From Erythroxylum novogranatense (taxonomy: Eukaryota > Streptophyta > Magnoliopsida > Malpighiales > Erythroxylaceae): a DNA stretch of 64,000 nt. Numbering within the stretch: position 1 is the stretch's first letter; each line of letters begins with the position of its first letter. The stretch is taken from the NCBI GenBank assembly GCA_029891385.1, contig CM057224.1:39933005-39997004 (forward strand), read 5' to 3'. A program made the translations under genes and the position numbers. Shown here one piece after another: positions 45,695 through 57,659 of the stretch. The notes beneath the pieces were generated by a model. That model was not told where the DNA came from. It worked only from the letters and a program-made list of their open reading frames with translations, and ran no database searches.

Positions 45695-46411
45695 TGTCTA
45701 TAGCTCATATACATATACAAGCAATCTCAATCTTAGTGGCACAGTTTTGAGTGAGTTAGTTAAACATGATGTATTTGCCAAGGTGGAGTGTATGATTCAT
45801 ATAAATGGGTTGCAATATTGGACTGATTATGGAAGAATGAGGGGATTTCTCGGATGTCTTTAGGTGAATATAGTCTGGTACATGCTATGTGTTAAAGCGT
45901 GTTGTCTCTAAAATATAGAGGTGAATGTAGGGTTAAAACACTATCATATTAGTGAGGTAGAGGTTTTTCAAAGAAGAACATGGCCTGGTCCTTGTGGGTG
46001 GAGAAGACGTTAAGTTACACAACTTGAAACATAAATGTGTTTGTGTGTGTGTTATATTATAGAAAGAAGCAGTGAGACACATGACCAGTGACATAGGTGT
46101 GTGTGCTCTTGTTCTAATATAAAAAGAAGCAGTGAGATACAAGGCCATGTATATGACGGTATTCACATAGGCGATTTAACTTCAAACTTTGGAAAGATTG
46201 TAAGACTTATTGTAATCATGCTTAAGTCAAGTTAGGTTTGATAAGGGGGCCAAGTTATGTTGGGTTGTACTATTTAAAGTTTACATATCTCTATAATTAT
46301 GTAAACATATCTCTATAATTAAAGTTTACATATCTCTATAATTAGTCTATATATAGAATTCTATAATTCTCATCATTGATCAATATAGTGAAATCATGCG
46401 TTATTGACATT
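45695..46411 (+). repeat. 3' LTR of copia D
   Basis: Matches 42597-43180. It has two internal duplications: an AGAAGCAGTGAGA-AC-A block near 46074 and 46126, and AGTTTACATATCTCTATAATTA repeated two to three times at 46278-46341. Confidence 0.6.
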
Positions 46412-46989
46412 TAAAGATGTAGATATCCTCAATTAATATAATCTCGTTAATATTTATTTGTTTTTATCTTTTAATTTTGTATACCTTAATTCTTAACAGT
46501 AACTTTATGATTTTGTTGGGATAATAGATTTTTTAATTCAGTATCTAAGTTTGTAAAATTTTCAATTGAGTAATTTTTTTTTAATCCTAACAATTTATTA
46601 ATTAAGTGAAAATGTTATTTTGATGATGTGCCACGTGTACCAAATGTCACATAAATATCTGTTTATTAATCACATTAACAAAAACTAAAATATTTTGAAG
46701 TAATTCTAAAAGTTTTAAAAAGACGGTAACTCAATTAAAAATTTAGAAAATTTAGAAAATAAATTGAATGAATCTCAAAATTCTACGCACTTTAATTGGT
46801 TATCCCTTTTATCAATTATGAGTCTGATCATTACAATTAAAAACGTGCCGTATCAACAAAATTTATGAGGTGCGTCTGTTTGGCTCGCCTGTAAGGTGGT
46901 GCGTCAATTGAACCTTCAGAGAAGTGTATCTACTTGGCCCACCTACGAGATTTTTTCGAATAAAAAAAAAAACTTCAAGATGATGAAGC
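46412..46989. other. intergenic DNA and 3' UTR of the GASA gene
   Basis: AT-rich, no gene seen. The part above about 46860 is likely GASA 3' UTR, read on the minus strand. Confidence 0.5.
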
Positions 46990-47483
46990 TCACGGGCACT
47001 TAGGTTTTCCTTTTTTGGTTTTCCAGTCCCTGTAGCAAGGGCATTCATCTTTGTGTCCATATGTGCCCGACGGAACACACAAACATTTCTTACAGCAATG
47101 GTTGCAGATTTTCAGGCATCTGTTCTTGTATTGCGTGGCTGAGCACCTGCCCCCACACGCTTTTGGACAATCTGTAAATCAAAATTACCCACCGTCAGTT
47201 TTTCTGAAACTACAAAACCGATATCACAAATATGCAAGATCACCTTTAGGAGGAACTGATCCTTCTCCAACCGCCTAAAAAATCGATAAATAATTCATGT
47301 CATTAGTATTTATTTATTTATTTGGCTCGAAGAAGCAGAAAACTTGTATATTGTCTGAATTATATTTAGCAACGAGTTGACATAGAGAAGAGAGAGAGCA
47401 CTCACATGTGAAAGTTGAACAACGAAAGCCATGGCAATAAGGACAAGGAAGGCAGAGGAGAACCATGAGAGTGTAGAAGCCAT
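46990..47483 (-). CDS. snakin/GASA-family cysteine-rich secreted peptide
   Basis: Three minus-strand exons, 47483-47406, 47274-47244 and 47171-46990, joined by GT-AG introns, encode 96 residues. Residues 1-26 are a hydrophobic signal peptide ([15 protein letters not shown]). A short spacer (AVGEGSVPP) follows, then the 60-residue GASA domain with all twelve cysteines in family order ([30 protein letters not shown], ending KCP). It starts at the first ATG after the TATA box. GASA/snakin peptides are secreted to the apoplast; members respond to gibberellin and affect growth or defend against microbes, and which applies here is unknown. Intact frame, splice sites and cysteines indicate a functional gene. 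A SINE sits just upstream of its core promoter. A small second exon is normal for the family. Confidence 0.93.
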
Positions 47484-47609
47484 GATGCCGTTTTTTTTTT
47501 TTCCCCTTCTGTTAATTAGATCTTCAAGTACGAAGTATGTGCTAAATACCCCCAACTGAGATGACTGTTACAGCAAGAATAGTGCGTTGGTTACTGACCA
47601 GATGGTGTG

Positions 47610-47618
47610 TTTATATAG
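47610..47618 (-). promoter_or_regulatory. TATA box of the GASA gene
   Basis: The minus strand reads CTATATAAA about 130 bp before the ATG. There is no other ATG between the expected start of transcription and the chosen start codon. Confidence 0.75.
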
Positions 47619-47638
47619 CGTCTGAAAGTTGATAGTTT

Positions 47639-47891
47639 TTTTTTTTTTAATAACTCAGGGTTCGGGCTTGGTCCGACTATCTAGGACCTATGAATCACCC
47701 ACTCAGACTTATAGATAGGTAAATTCTATTACGATCCTAACAAAGATCGATCAGTCTGCATCCAAGGATAGGTCGTCATCACCAGGAGAATTACATCACC
47801 TCAAATAGAAGCTGCTCCTTCCAAGATTCGAATCCACAACCTTCTCACAATCTTTTCCCCCTTTCTATCGCTAGGCTACCCCGTGAGGGGC
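47639..47891 (-). mobile_element. tRNA-derived SINE in the GASA promoter
   Basis: About 250 bp on the minus strand: GGGGTAGCCTAGCGATAG (A-box-like), then GGATTCGAATC (B box of a tRNA-type pol III promoter) and a 3' A-tail (T-run at 47639-47652 on +). It is flanked by a 12-bp target duplication, AGTTGATAGTTT, at 47627-47638 and 47892-47903. The overall pattern resembles the plant Au SINE group. Only the TATA box and about 20 bp remain between it and the GASA transcription start region. Confidence 0.88.
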
Positions 47892-47903
47892 AGTTGATAG
47901 TTT

Positions 47904-49193
47904 GGTTAGAGGGAGCAATGTGTTCACTTAATCCATGTGCAAATGTCACTGTCAATTTCCTAATTTGATTTTTTTTTCTTTATTGTGATTTTTAATAATA
48001 ATTCTTTTAGGAAGTAATACTAAAGCTAGGTTAATTACGACAGTTTTGAGAAATTTGATGCAATGGATAGTGTTGCCTTCATAAAATTATTCAGTTTATA
48101 CTATTTCTATACTTGGGATGATTTTTTAGCTCAATAAGAAGTCCAAGAGAAGAAAAAAAATTAATGACTATACAAACACACAAATATTAGGATTTCATGA
48201 AACAAATTGGCCTAATCATTTGGTGTTTATTAATATATTGCAACAGTACGTAAATATAGCTCGGTTAAGATATATTAATTTATTGGTAATTTAATAGTGT
48301 TAATTTATTGATACTTCACTATTTTATTCGATTTTTTAAAAATATAATGCTATATATTAATTACTTACATTAAAAATCATTACGTGAATTATGCAAATAT
48401 ATTTTCATTTTATGAGATTTCAAGACATTACACTTTTATTTTCACAGGAATTATATTTCATATTATTTAAAATACGAAATTAAGTTAAAAGTTCATTCGT
48501 AATTAAAATTTCACACTTTCACTCATTCAATCAAAAGTTTTGAAAATGTATCGAAAGAATTCCACTTTCCTCACGATTCTCCCAAACTTTTGATCAGAGC
48601 AATACTGTATTAACAGATTAGATTTTAATGTTATTAAATAGTCACAAATTACCTATTAACATATTAAAATTTTATAACGCACTCTTAATTCTTTTACAAT
48701 TTAAATAAAAATTTATGAAAAGTCATTAGTTCTAATATTTTGTTAAGTTTCGTTTGAATAATATTATTTTAGCAGCAAATGTTAACTTTCAAAGTTAATT
48801 AATAAACATCAAAATGTTAAGAATTTATTTGAATTTTATTTAAAAAATCTAAAGGTGAGTCTATATATGGTAAAAGATTTAAAATATATGCTTTTTGTCT
48901 TTTGGCATCAACAAATTTAAATGGGCAATCTATAGATTTAAGTTGTTATGTATTTAAATCAGGTTTAGAGTTGTTATGTATTTAAATCTATAGATATGGC
49001 ATCAACATCCATTCCCAACTATATCAAGTTGTAATCATATCAGAATAACAATGTTTATTGTTATATATAAAACGAAACCCTCTCACTACTCTACCGCAAT
49101 GCGGCGGCATCTAAATCCTTGTAGTCGATCGATAAAGAAATCGATGAGTTCATTTGATTTGATTTTGTTCAGTTCATCTGAGCGATAAGTCAC
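47904..49193. other. GASA distal upstream / intergenic AT-rich DNA
   Basis: No gene found. An inverted repeat around ATCTATAGAT with a duplicated GTTGTTATGTATTTAAATC lies at 48927-48994. A GC-richer patch at 49090-49190 is unassigned. Confidence 0.45.
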
Positions 49194-49416
49194 TTAGGGC
49201 CATTTTCGTTCCAATTTAGAAGTTGCTATTTATATCCCTTTCTTATTTAAGTAATTTTTATTCTTAATTATATTACCCATCACTCATCATCATCATTATC
49301 ATTAATTATTGTTATTACTATTATTATTATTATTATTTATAAGTTTTAAATTTATTATTATTATTAATTATTATTATTATTATTATTATTATTTATTATA
49401 AATTTAAAACTTCTTA

Positions 49417-49456
<40 letters not shown>

Positions 49457-49588
49457 TTTCTTATTATTATTATTATTATTAATTATTATTCTTATTATTA
49501 TTATTTATTATTATAAATTTTAAACTTACTATTATTATTATTATCCTTATTATTCTTCTTATTATTATTATTATTATTATTATTATCC

Positions 49589-49623
<35 letters not shown>

Positions 49624-49655
49624 GTTATTATTATTACTATTACTACTACTACTAC

Positions 49656-49740
<85 letters not shown>

Positions 49741-49878
49741 TTTTTTGTTATTATTATTGTTATTATTTATTGTAAATTTTAAACTTCTTATTATTAATAT
49801 TAATAATAATATTAATATTAATTATTTTCTTATTATTATTTATTATAAATTTTAAACTTACTATTATTATTATTATCC

Positions 49879-49944
<66 letters not shown>

Positions 49945-49971
49945 TTATTATTATTATTATTATCATCATCA

Positions 49972-50002
<31 letters not shown>

Positions 50003-50382
50003 ACTGAAACTAATTCTCTTATTATTATTATTATTTATTTTATTATTAATGTTATTATATGAAATTAATTATCTTATTATTATTATTATTATTAATTTTA
50101 TTATTAATTTTATTATATGAAATTAATTATCTTATTATTATTATTATTATAAATTTTGTAATAATAATAATAAATATGATATGAAAATATGATATGAAAA
50201 ATAGTATTATATTATCTTTCATTCCTATTAATGCAACAAACCAAACAATATTATTGATATTAATACGAAATTCAAGTTACAAACCAAACATCATTTTTTA
50301 TTTTTCATACACATTTTCACTCCTTTCTACTATTATACCCATATCTATACTTAACCCTGTGCTCAAACCAAACGCCCCCTTA
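49194..50382. mobile_element. second MITE-like element with ATT expansion
   Basis: The right end, read as its reverse complement, is TAAGGGGGCGTTTGGTTTG, nearly identical to the terminus of the element at 44630. The left end TTAGGGCCATTTTCGTTCC is a poor inverted match, so the left boundary is uncertain. The interior is dominated by an ATT array. No ORF. Confidence 0.4.
49300..50160. repeat. large (ATT)n microsatellite
   Basis: Interrupted arrays of ATT/TTA over about 860 bp, with a pure-looking block near 49657-49737. Blocks are punctuated by several copies of TTATAAATTTTAAACTT, so a higher-order unit of array plus spacer was itself duplicated. Long poly-Leu and poly-Ile frames here are artefacts. 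Confidence 0.95.
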
Positions 50383-50628
50383 GTTTTAAATTTAATCACT
50401 AGGCTTAAGGCTTTTTTTTTAACACAAAGCTGTAACTATAGCAACAATTGTAGATGTTATATATGTAAGACTTTACTACATTTTTTTATTGTATTACTTT
50501 TCATTAAATGTAGGAACAAATAAAATTATCGTTGTTTTTAATATTATTAAAGGCAATACTTTAAAATTATTACATTTTGTTAATTTTAGCGATACTTTTT
50601 AAACTGTTACAAATGTGCTATTGCCTAA

Positions 50629-51020
50629 GGCTATGTTTAGTTTAACGTAAGATTTTAATGGAATGAAAAGAATAGAATGAAATGTAATGATTTATAATAA
50701 AATAGAATGTAAATGAATGTAATATTAAAAACTATTGTTTGGGAGTGATGGAAGAGTTCATAGTGTAATATAGTGAAATATTATTTAGATAAAGAGTTAA
50801 TAATGTAATATAATGTAAATTTGTTTATCATTTTACATTCCATCCTAAACTTCCAAATCGGAGATTTTTTATTTTACTATTTATGATTGAATGAGATGTA
50901 ATATGAAATCCTCATTTTCTATCTCATTCTATTCTATTCCATTCCAAACTTTCTTTCCAAACGATGGAATCATATTACATTTCATTCCATTCCATTAATA
51001 AACTTCCAATCAAACATAAC
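50629..51020. mobile_element. MITE with long imperfect inverted repeats
   Basis: Left terminus GGCTATGTTTAGTTTAACG... and right terminus ...CCAATCAAACATAAC pair as inverted repeats over about 35 bp, including an inner ATTAATGGAATG/CATTCCATTAAT-type block. About 390 bp, no coding capacity. Confidence 0.6.
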
Positions 51021-52008
51021 ATAAAGTTCTTTTTGTCGCAATGGTACTTGATACTTTAATATAATATTTTAATTTATACTTGATACTTTAACATAATTTT
51101 TAATTTTTAATATCTTTTATTATGATATCTTTATAATGTAATATTAAATTTAATTATGTTTGTTAAAAATCTATTGAAGTGCTAAAAAATTTTTGGTAAA
51201 TAAGTGCTAAATTTTTAATTACAGTATTTACGTAGGTTAATGTAAGTAAAATAAATAATTTATATTGTTAATTTTACTTATTGCAATATTTTCAATAATA
51301 GTAATAACATTTTACCAAAAAATTAAAATAAGTTTGAAAATATTTTCAAAGACAATAATTTTGAATAGTATTGACCATAAGATTAAACTTATTATTTTGA
51401 TGATATTTAATTGACATTAATTAGTTGCTTATATTAGCAACAAGTTTTAGTCACAAAGGTTTAAAGTTTATGTGACGAAAAGACTTCTTGTTACAATTAT
51501 TTTTAAATTTGTGTGATAATTTTTTATCACTATCATTTTGAATAATAATGACCATAGTGGTTCATATGCTACTGTGATGATATATTATTTCTACTATCTG
51601 TGTTTGCTTATATTGACAACAATTCTCATCACGAAAATATATAATTAAGTGACAAACAATATTCTCATCACAATAACAAATAATAATAATGACAATAATT
51701 TATTTTGTCACAATTACATTTCATTCTTGCTAAAATGGTGTAGGCACTAAATATATTTAATACTATTAGTGACAAGTTAAGAGTGACAAAGCTATTATGG
51801 ACACCAATAACATATTATTAGTGACAACACAATTGTGAAAGACTTGATAGTGTCAAAATTACTATACCATTAGCGATTGATAATAATTTATCACAAATAA
51901 TGAAAGTAATAGTGATATACAAAATTTTTGTCACAATAACTATCATATTTGTGACGAAATATTTAAATGTCACAAAAAATGTCACTAAATGTCCTAATTC
52001 TTGTAATG
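51021..52008. mobile_element. CACTA-like remnant
   Basis: The right end AATTCTTGTAATG (51996-52008) is the reverse complement of CATTACAAGAATT, one transition from a CACTACAAGAA terminus. Many TGTGACAAA/TTTGTCACA-type subterminal motifs fill 51430-51990. No left terminus or transposase was found. Confidence 0.5.
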
Positions 52009-52119
52009 TAGAGAATTAACATGAAAATTATAATTTGAACTCTAGAAATGATAGAATCATTTTTATTAGATCAAATAAGAGTCTTAGAAAGGGATGAAAG
52101 AAGGTCGATAAGAAATATT

Positions 52120-52132
52120 TAATAATAATAAC

Positions 52133-52162
<30 letters not shown>
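52120..52162. repeat. (AAT)n microsatellite
   Basis: About 14 AAT units with one AAC interruption. Confidence 0.9.
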
Positions 52163-52167
<5 letters not shown>

Positions 52168-53403
52168 GAAGAAGAATAAATAAGTGGAAATTATAAGAAT
52201 TCATATTTAATGACTTCAACTGGTTCAATATAATAGAAGTGAAAGAAAAGAAATAAAATAAAAGATCTTAATCTCGATGGCAAATTTATACACACTATTG
52301 GGAAATTAGGATGGGAACCAATCTTGACCGCAGCAAAATAATTACAATTTTTTTTTCATATTTTGACTTTTCGAAAACCAATATAACTTTAATTCTATAA
52401 AATGGTCAATAATTAAATCATAATAAAGTATGAATCTTAATTCGTACTATATTCTGAAGCTTGATCATATTCTTGTCGTATCATTCAAATTATTTCCAAA
52501 ATTGATCCATCTTAACCACTGTAGTTGTATGTGTTTAGCCTTTTATGGTGTCCGTATAACAAGTTGAGGAAATTTTCTAATATTTACAGAAAGGGTTAAA
52601 CAAGAAGTGTTAACTCTATTAGAGTTCAAGTCTATTTATAATAGTTTTGGACATTTTAGTAATTTTATTGAAATTAAATTCAAATTTTAATTAAATTTAC
52701 AATTAATTCTAATTAAATACAAATTATACTCAAATAAGATCCAGTATCTCATATTTAATAGTAAAGTTTCTCAAACTCCATAATCAATCCTAACTTGATT
52801 AAAATATTTTGCTCTTTTCAACCCGTTCTTTTGGTGAGACCCATTAGTTCCTAAATATGTTGACAATGACTATAAATCATGATTATAATTCATAATTATA
52901 ATTAGATAAATTAAAACTCTTTTAGTTTTTCTTTAATTCTCCAATTAAACAATTTATAATCATAAATCAACATTGACATCATGTAACGTATCATGACCAC
53001 CCTAAAATTTAAGAATGTCAAAGTGTTTTTAAACTAACATTTCCATTTATGATTTTTTGTATAATTCAATCCCTTCATTATATAATGTTCTAAATAGATA
53101 TAAAGAATGTAACTAATGTCTACTTTATTTTGAGTCCAATCATATTAGTTCTTCACTATTAGCTATTGATTTAATCAATGACATTTGTAAACTATTTACA
53201 AAACTTCATTCTACCTTGGCCAAAAATTTTCGAAATCAATAATATTTGGAAACAACAGATCATTCTCCTCAATTAATTTAGGATTATGAATCATATCTTG
53301 ATCACTTAACTACCTCCATATAATTCATACTATATTTAATGACAACTGACTGAATGACTTACGATTAGAATAGATCATAAGTAGTATCCGAACATAGCAA
53401 TTG
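52163..53403. other. AT-rich unassigned DNA
   Basis: No coding or terminal signals that I can support. The style of the sequence suggests old retrotransposon non-coding DNA. Confidence 0.35.
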
Positions 53404-55200
53404 AAATGACCTATCCCGAAATTCCCTTTCAGAACCCGAGTTGAGGCCCCCAGTGACCCCATGGTAGCCCTCCAATCGATATCTAACTCAATCGAAGGGT
53501 TCTCGCGAAGCCAAGTCGTTTAACTATTAAAAAAACTTTCATATTTTAAAAGTTAAAAGCGCAGAAAACAGTAAAAAAAATTCTAAATCATTTTATTATC
53601 AAAAATTTCGGTAGCACTATGACTTTATTTTGACCTTCCTAAAATTTTCAAAAGCCCTGTAAAATTTCAAAACACTTCTATAATCATACCAATTTCTCAA
53701 CTACAAATTTTGGACTTCAAGTCCACTTATACGCAATCCCAAACAAATAATTGTCAACAATCACTACAATGAACTTTTAAAAGCTAAAACATATTCATGC
53801 ATTTCATTTAAAAGCCTTTATAAACATTCATTCTTTACACAAATGTACATATCAAAATGACAAAAGCACCATAGAAACTGATAATACAACTAATCCTATG
53901 GTAAAGTCCCAACTACTACAACTCCTGTATGCATACCTAGTGTGGTTTGTTTAAAAACATAAAAATAAGGGTGAGAACAAGCTCAGTGAGTGTAATCAAT
54001 TTTCAAACAAATTGAATTTTTCATAACAGGATAACTGCATTTGTCTCGTACGATCATAAAGCTTATTGTAAAGCATTTGTCATAACAATTTATACATGCA
54101 TCATCAAATATGGAAATAACATAACATTTCGTATAACATAAATTTCAATTTTTCTAAAATACTATTCCAAAATGTGTCTTGACATTAAACTTATAATATA
54201 CAAGTTTCCTTTTTCCTTAAACAATAAACAATGGTGCAATAAGTTTTTATTCGAAAACATTTATATTGAAAATAAGTCAACCACTATAATTGGTACCATA
54301 CAGTGCCTCTCAAATTACTTTTAAAATAAATAAATAGTGGCGACATTATTATTTTATGACTTTTGTTACTCAACGTAGCCTACCAATAGTTTCTTTACCA
54401 TATGGTACACTAGGCTTAAAGTTATGGAGCTGGTTTTTCTTTGCTTACCTGCGACTGGTTAACCACTAGTTATGGAGCTAGTTCTATATTGCTTACTCTT
54501 AGTAGGTTAACCACTTAAATCGATAGTTACAGAGCTGGTTTTATATCGTTCATCCTTAATAAGTCATAAAGTTAGTTCTACATTGCTTACCCATGACTGA
54601 TTAACCACTATTTACAGAGTTGGTTCTATATCGCTTACCTATAATAGGTTAACCACTATAAATATACTGATATAATAACATGTATAACGCCTAGAGATGT
54701 ATCATAGGCAAAAACAACTCTTAGTATCATAGGCAAAAGCAACTCTTACATTTACAACTCATCTTATTTTCTAAATCAAGTATAGGAGAATGCATAATTG
54801 AATTATTTCAGTGTAACTCCTAGTCATATAAATTTTATTCAAATTAAAACTCATATATTCCCAAAGCATACACTTATGTTAGGAATATTCACTTGTAAAA
54901 TATCATTTGCATAAAACTGAACATAAATATTCATTTCATGATTAAATAAAACCATTTGAATAAACTCAATTTAAAGTACACTCACATGTCATCAATTCTT
55001 TTACAAAGAATTTAGTAATATAAAACAATTAAAATACACTTACAACTTGCTATTCTCTATAAATAAAAACCATTTGCATAAAATCAATCTAAAGAACACT
55101 CACATGTCATCAATTCTTTTGCAAATAATTTAGTCATATCAAAAATTAAAATACACTCACAACTTCTCAAACTTATCGCTAAGTACATTCATGCGTTCGG
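53404..55200 (-). repeat. gypsy LTR-like sequence
   Basis: 53404 onward (TGACCTATCCCGAAATTCC) and the GGGTGAGAACAAGCTCAGTGAGT block near 53970 resemble LTRs of plant chromoviruses, read in the orientation of the element at 30663-33136. No partner LTR or coding region is attached, so it may be a solo or partial LTR. Boundaries are approximate. Confidence 0.4.
54421..54660. repeat. short tandem array, about 50-bp unit, five copies
   Basis: Repeated pattern GGAGCTGGTT...TTGCTTACC...GGTTAACCACTA with considerable divergence between copies, inside the LTR-like region. Confidence 0.75.
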
Positions 55201-55394
55201 TGTATCTCCTTTACCTACAAAAAATACATTTCACTTAGGAATTTATTTCTAAATTTAAAAATAAGACATTAAAACTATAATTATGTTTAATCAAATTCGA
55301 TATTAGTATTTAATCGCGTAACACGTATGCTAATCATATTTTTGCTTACTTCTGTAAGATGACCTATTGTTCTTTGTTTCCAAAACAAAACAGT

Positions 55395-55440
55395 AGTCTT
55401 CTGTTGAAACCACTCCTAGTCTTCTGTTGAAACCACTCCT
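55395..55440. repeat. 23-bp exact tandem duplication
   Basis: Two adjacent identical copies beginning AGTCTTCTGTTGAAACC, about 100 bp before the pararetrovirus-like sequence. Confidence 0.9.
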
Positions 55441-55499
55441 ATTATCCAACCTATTACCCCTCACGAAATCACTCAAAAATCCATTTCATCCTCTTTAGA

Positions 55500-56570
55500 A
55501 ACCAACCTCTCATCTGTTTCACAAAAGAAATAAGATTTATTTATGACGAATGGCATAAATTCGTCATTCATATTACTAATAAACCCTCTATAATTCACCG
55601 TAGTTATTCAACCAAAAAAGAAGTTGAAAAAGCTTTGGCTAATTTTAGAGAACCCTCGTTAAAACCACAATACAAACAAGCTCTTGAGACACCACCTTCC
55701 ACTTCTTCCACGAAAACATTAGGAAAACCCAAAAACCTTGATAAAATCAATGCAATTCCTACCTGAGCACTAAAAGAAGAAATGAAGAAAATTACCTTTG
55801 AAAGTTTTTATGACTGTTTCCAAGCACTCAAAAAATGGACTAAAGCCCAGAAAATTTTTCAATATTATCCACAAAATTGTGGACGATATGGCCCAAAAGC
55901 AATCATCTTCCTAGATGCAGACCTTATCACTACTTATCTATTCTTTCAGAGTGGACGTATCGATACTATCTATCTTACCAATTTACATATCATTTCTGAA
56001 TTTCCTGTTGGATTCATTCTATCTATAAAAAATTATAAAGAAAAGTTTGCAAAGAAACACGAAATATTCATCAAAGTATTTAGTACTTATCCGATTTTTA
56101 AACAAGTGGACAATCTGAAAGATACAAAAGTCTTACTATCCAGAATTGCTTATGTCTAACTTGGCATTAGCAATGGAATATATCCACCCATTGATACATC
56201 ACCCAAATATGAATTCAACTGGGATATAATCAATCAGTTTAATTTGAACTATATTGAAGGACTCCATCAGCAGTATTTAAAAATCAATCCAGAGTCTTTG
56301 ATCAAGATCAACTAATTGTGCACCTAACATCATTATGACATCGACCTATAAATTAGCCATTTCTCTAGAAGCACTCCAGATATTGAAATAAGCAGAAGCT
56401 GCCTTCTCAACATTATTCATTGATCTATCTACCCAATGGCAACATGTTATTTGTCAACAGCTTAGACACCATCCACAACGTCATTGCACACAATGCCCTT
56501 TTACATCACAACCAGACAAAGCAATAGATGACAATCTATCTGAAGATGTAATAATTGAAGAATAAATGTA
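55500..56570 (+). pseudogene. caulimovirid transactivator/viroplasmin-like protein (broken)
   Basis: An open frame from about 55500 contains a viroplasmin-type block (IYDEWHKFV, then a lysine-rich KKEVEKAL helix), is stopped by TGA at 55764-55766, and reopens at 55782 as a 125-residue segment (FYDCFQALKKWTKAQ, FLDADLITTYLFFQSG). Another stop at 56157-56159 precedes a continuing frame, and a later part around 56340-56565 has a Cys/His-rich C-x2-C piece and an acidic end. Transactivators of this group build inclusion bodies and allow reinitiation on the polycistronic viral RNA. The family call rests on motif style and gene order, not on a search. Confidence 0.6.
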
Positions 56571-56752
56571 GTTCTTATATAGGCCCTAGAGGCCCTATTT
56601 TTTAATTATTATACTTTGGTATTTTCTTTCTTTTACTTTAAGTCTTTTCTACGTTAACATCTTTACTTTACATCTTTTCTATTTTAACATCGTTTTTCGT
56701 GTATTCTAGCTTTAACTTTTCTTATTTTGGATGAATATCTAGTCCCCTTACC

Positions 56753-56797
56753 TATATAATGTAAACTCTTGAGCATTTGCTCATATGGAAAAATAAA
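56753..56797 (+). promoter_or_regulatory. pararetroviral promoter / poly(A) region
   Basis: TATATAA at 56753-56759 is followed about 40 bp later by AATAAA at 56792-56797. GAGCATTT (56771-56778) and AAATGCTC (56795-56802) form an inverted repeat around the intervening sequence. A TATA box with a poly(A) signal just downstream is the arrangement that gives caulimovirid 35S-type RNA its terminal redundancy. Confidence 0.6.
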
Positions 56798-56879
56798 TGC
56801 TCAAAGTCTACATTACCTTTCAGTCTCACATTCCTATCTTTGCCCACAGTTTGGCTCTTAAAAAGAAACGAGAAAACAA

Positions 56880-57655
56880 GTATGTTTAATTTATGTTTTC
56901 ATCACTTATTATCTATATTTCTTTATTAATTATTCCTAGTGTATGCCTATTTTTACATTTTGTCTATCTGTTTCACTTATTTAGAAGCCAAATCTATGCT
57001 TATATTTTTCATGATTGTTTTATTTATAGATTTAGACCTATTTTTCTTCGCTATTTAATTAAGTATACTTATCTTAGAAGTACTCATAAAACAACCCTGT
57101 CATTTTATGCATGCTTAGCTCAAAAATAAAACCAACTATTTATAAATACTGTATGCCTATTTGTTATACCCATCGAAATATTCATAAATGTATTATACAT
57201 ACAGAAAACGAAATAAAAATAAGTCAACAATGTATTAAGGAATTTACCTCTATGTATACATTTTTTCAATCTATTAATGTTAATCTTGCTACTATTCAAG
57301 CTTTTCCAAACATGATCACTATTTACACCGAAATATATCAACAAGAAAAATTGAAATAAAACAACTATGTGAGCGTTTTAAAAACATTATCTAATTCATA
57401 TCAATGAATAATTATACTTTATGTAATATTTGTACAAATTTAACTAATCTAATTTTCAAATCAATAGCCTTGTACTGTAATATAAAGAAGAAAAGAACAT
57501 TACCAAGAACGTTATAATTACTTATAGTTTTTTATCACCACTAATTAAGGATTAAAACCTATTAAAGAGCGTTTAGAAATAGCTACAAATCTTTATAATG
57601 AATATAATCAAGAATTATAGCAATTAAAATCAATTAACTAATCATAAGCAAATCA
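56880..57655 (+). other. leader-like region of the caulimovirid fragment
   Basis: Several short AT-rich frames (for example 57111-57359) but nothing I can name. Caulimovirid leaders are long and carry small upstream ORFs, which fits. It may include a degraded small viral ORF. Confidence 0.4.
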
Positions 57656-57659
57656 TTCA

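Larger units (their letters stand above)
42597..46411 (+). mobile_element. copia D, highly decayed, with MITE inside
   Basis: Two direct repeats (42597-about 43180 and 45695-about 46411) act as LTRs: both begin TGT followed by CTCATATACATA and both contain AGGTTTGA-AAGG and TATTGATCAATATAGT-AAATCA. Between them are plus-strand relics of copia protease and RNase H. A purine tract (TAAGTGGAGATTAT) precedes the second repeat. The frames are too decayed for any product. Confidence 0.7.

Noticed and set aside
47810..47890. tRNA gene
   Set aside because: The B-box-like GGATTCGAATC belongs to a SINE with an A-tail and target duplications; the sequence does not fold as a cloverleaf with a proper acceptor stem as far as I can see.
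49622..49975. Poly-leucine and poly-isoleucine ORFs on both strands
   Set aside because: Direct product of the ATT microsatellite.
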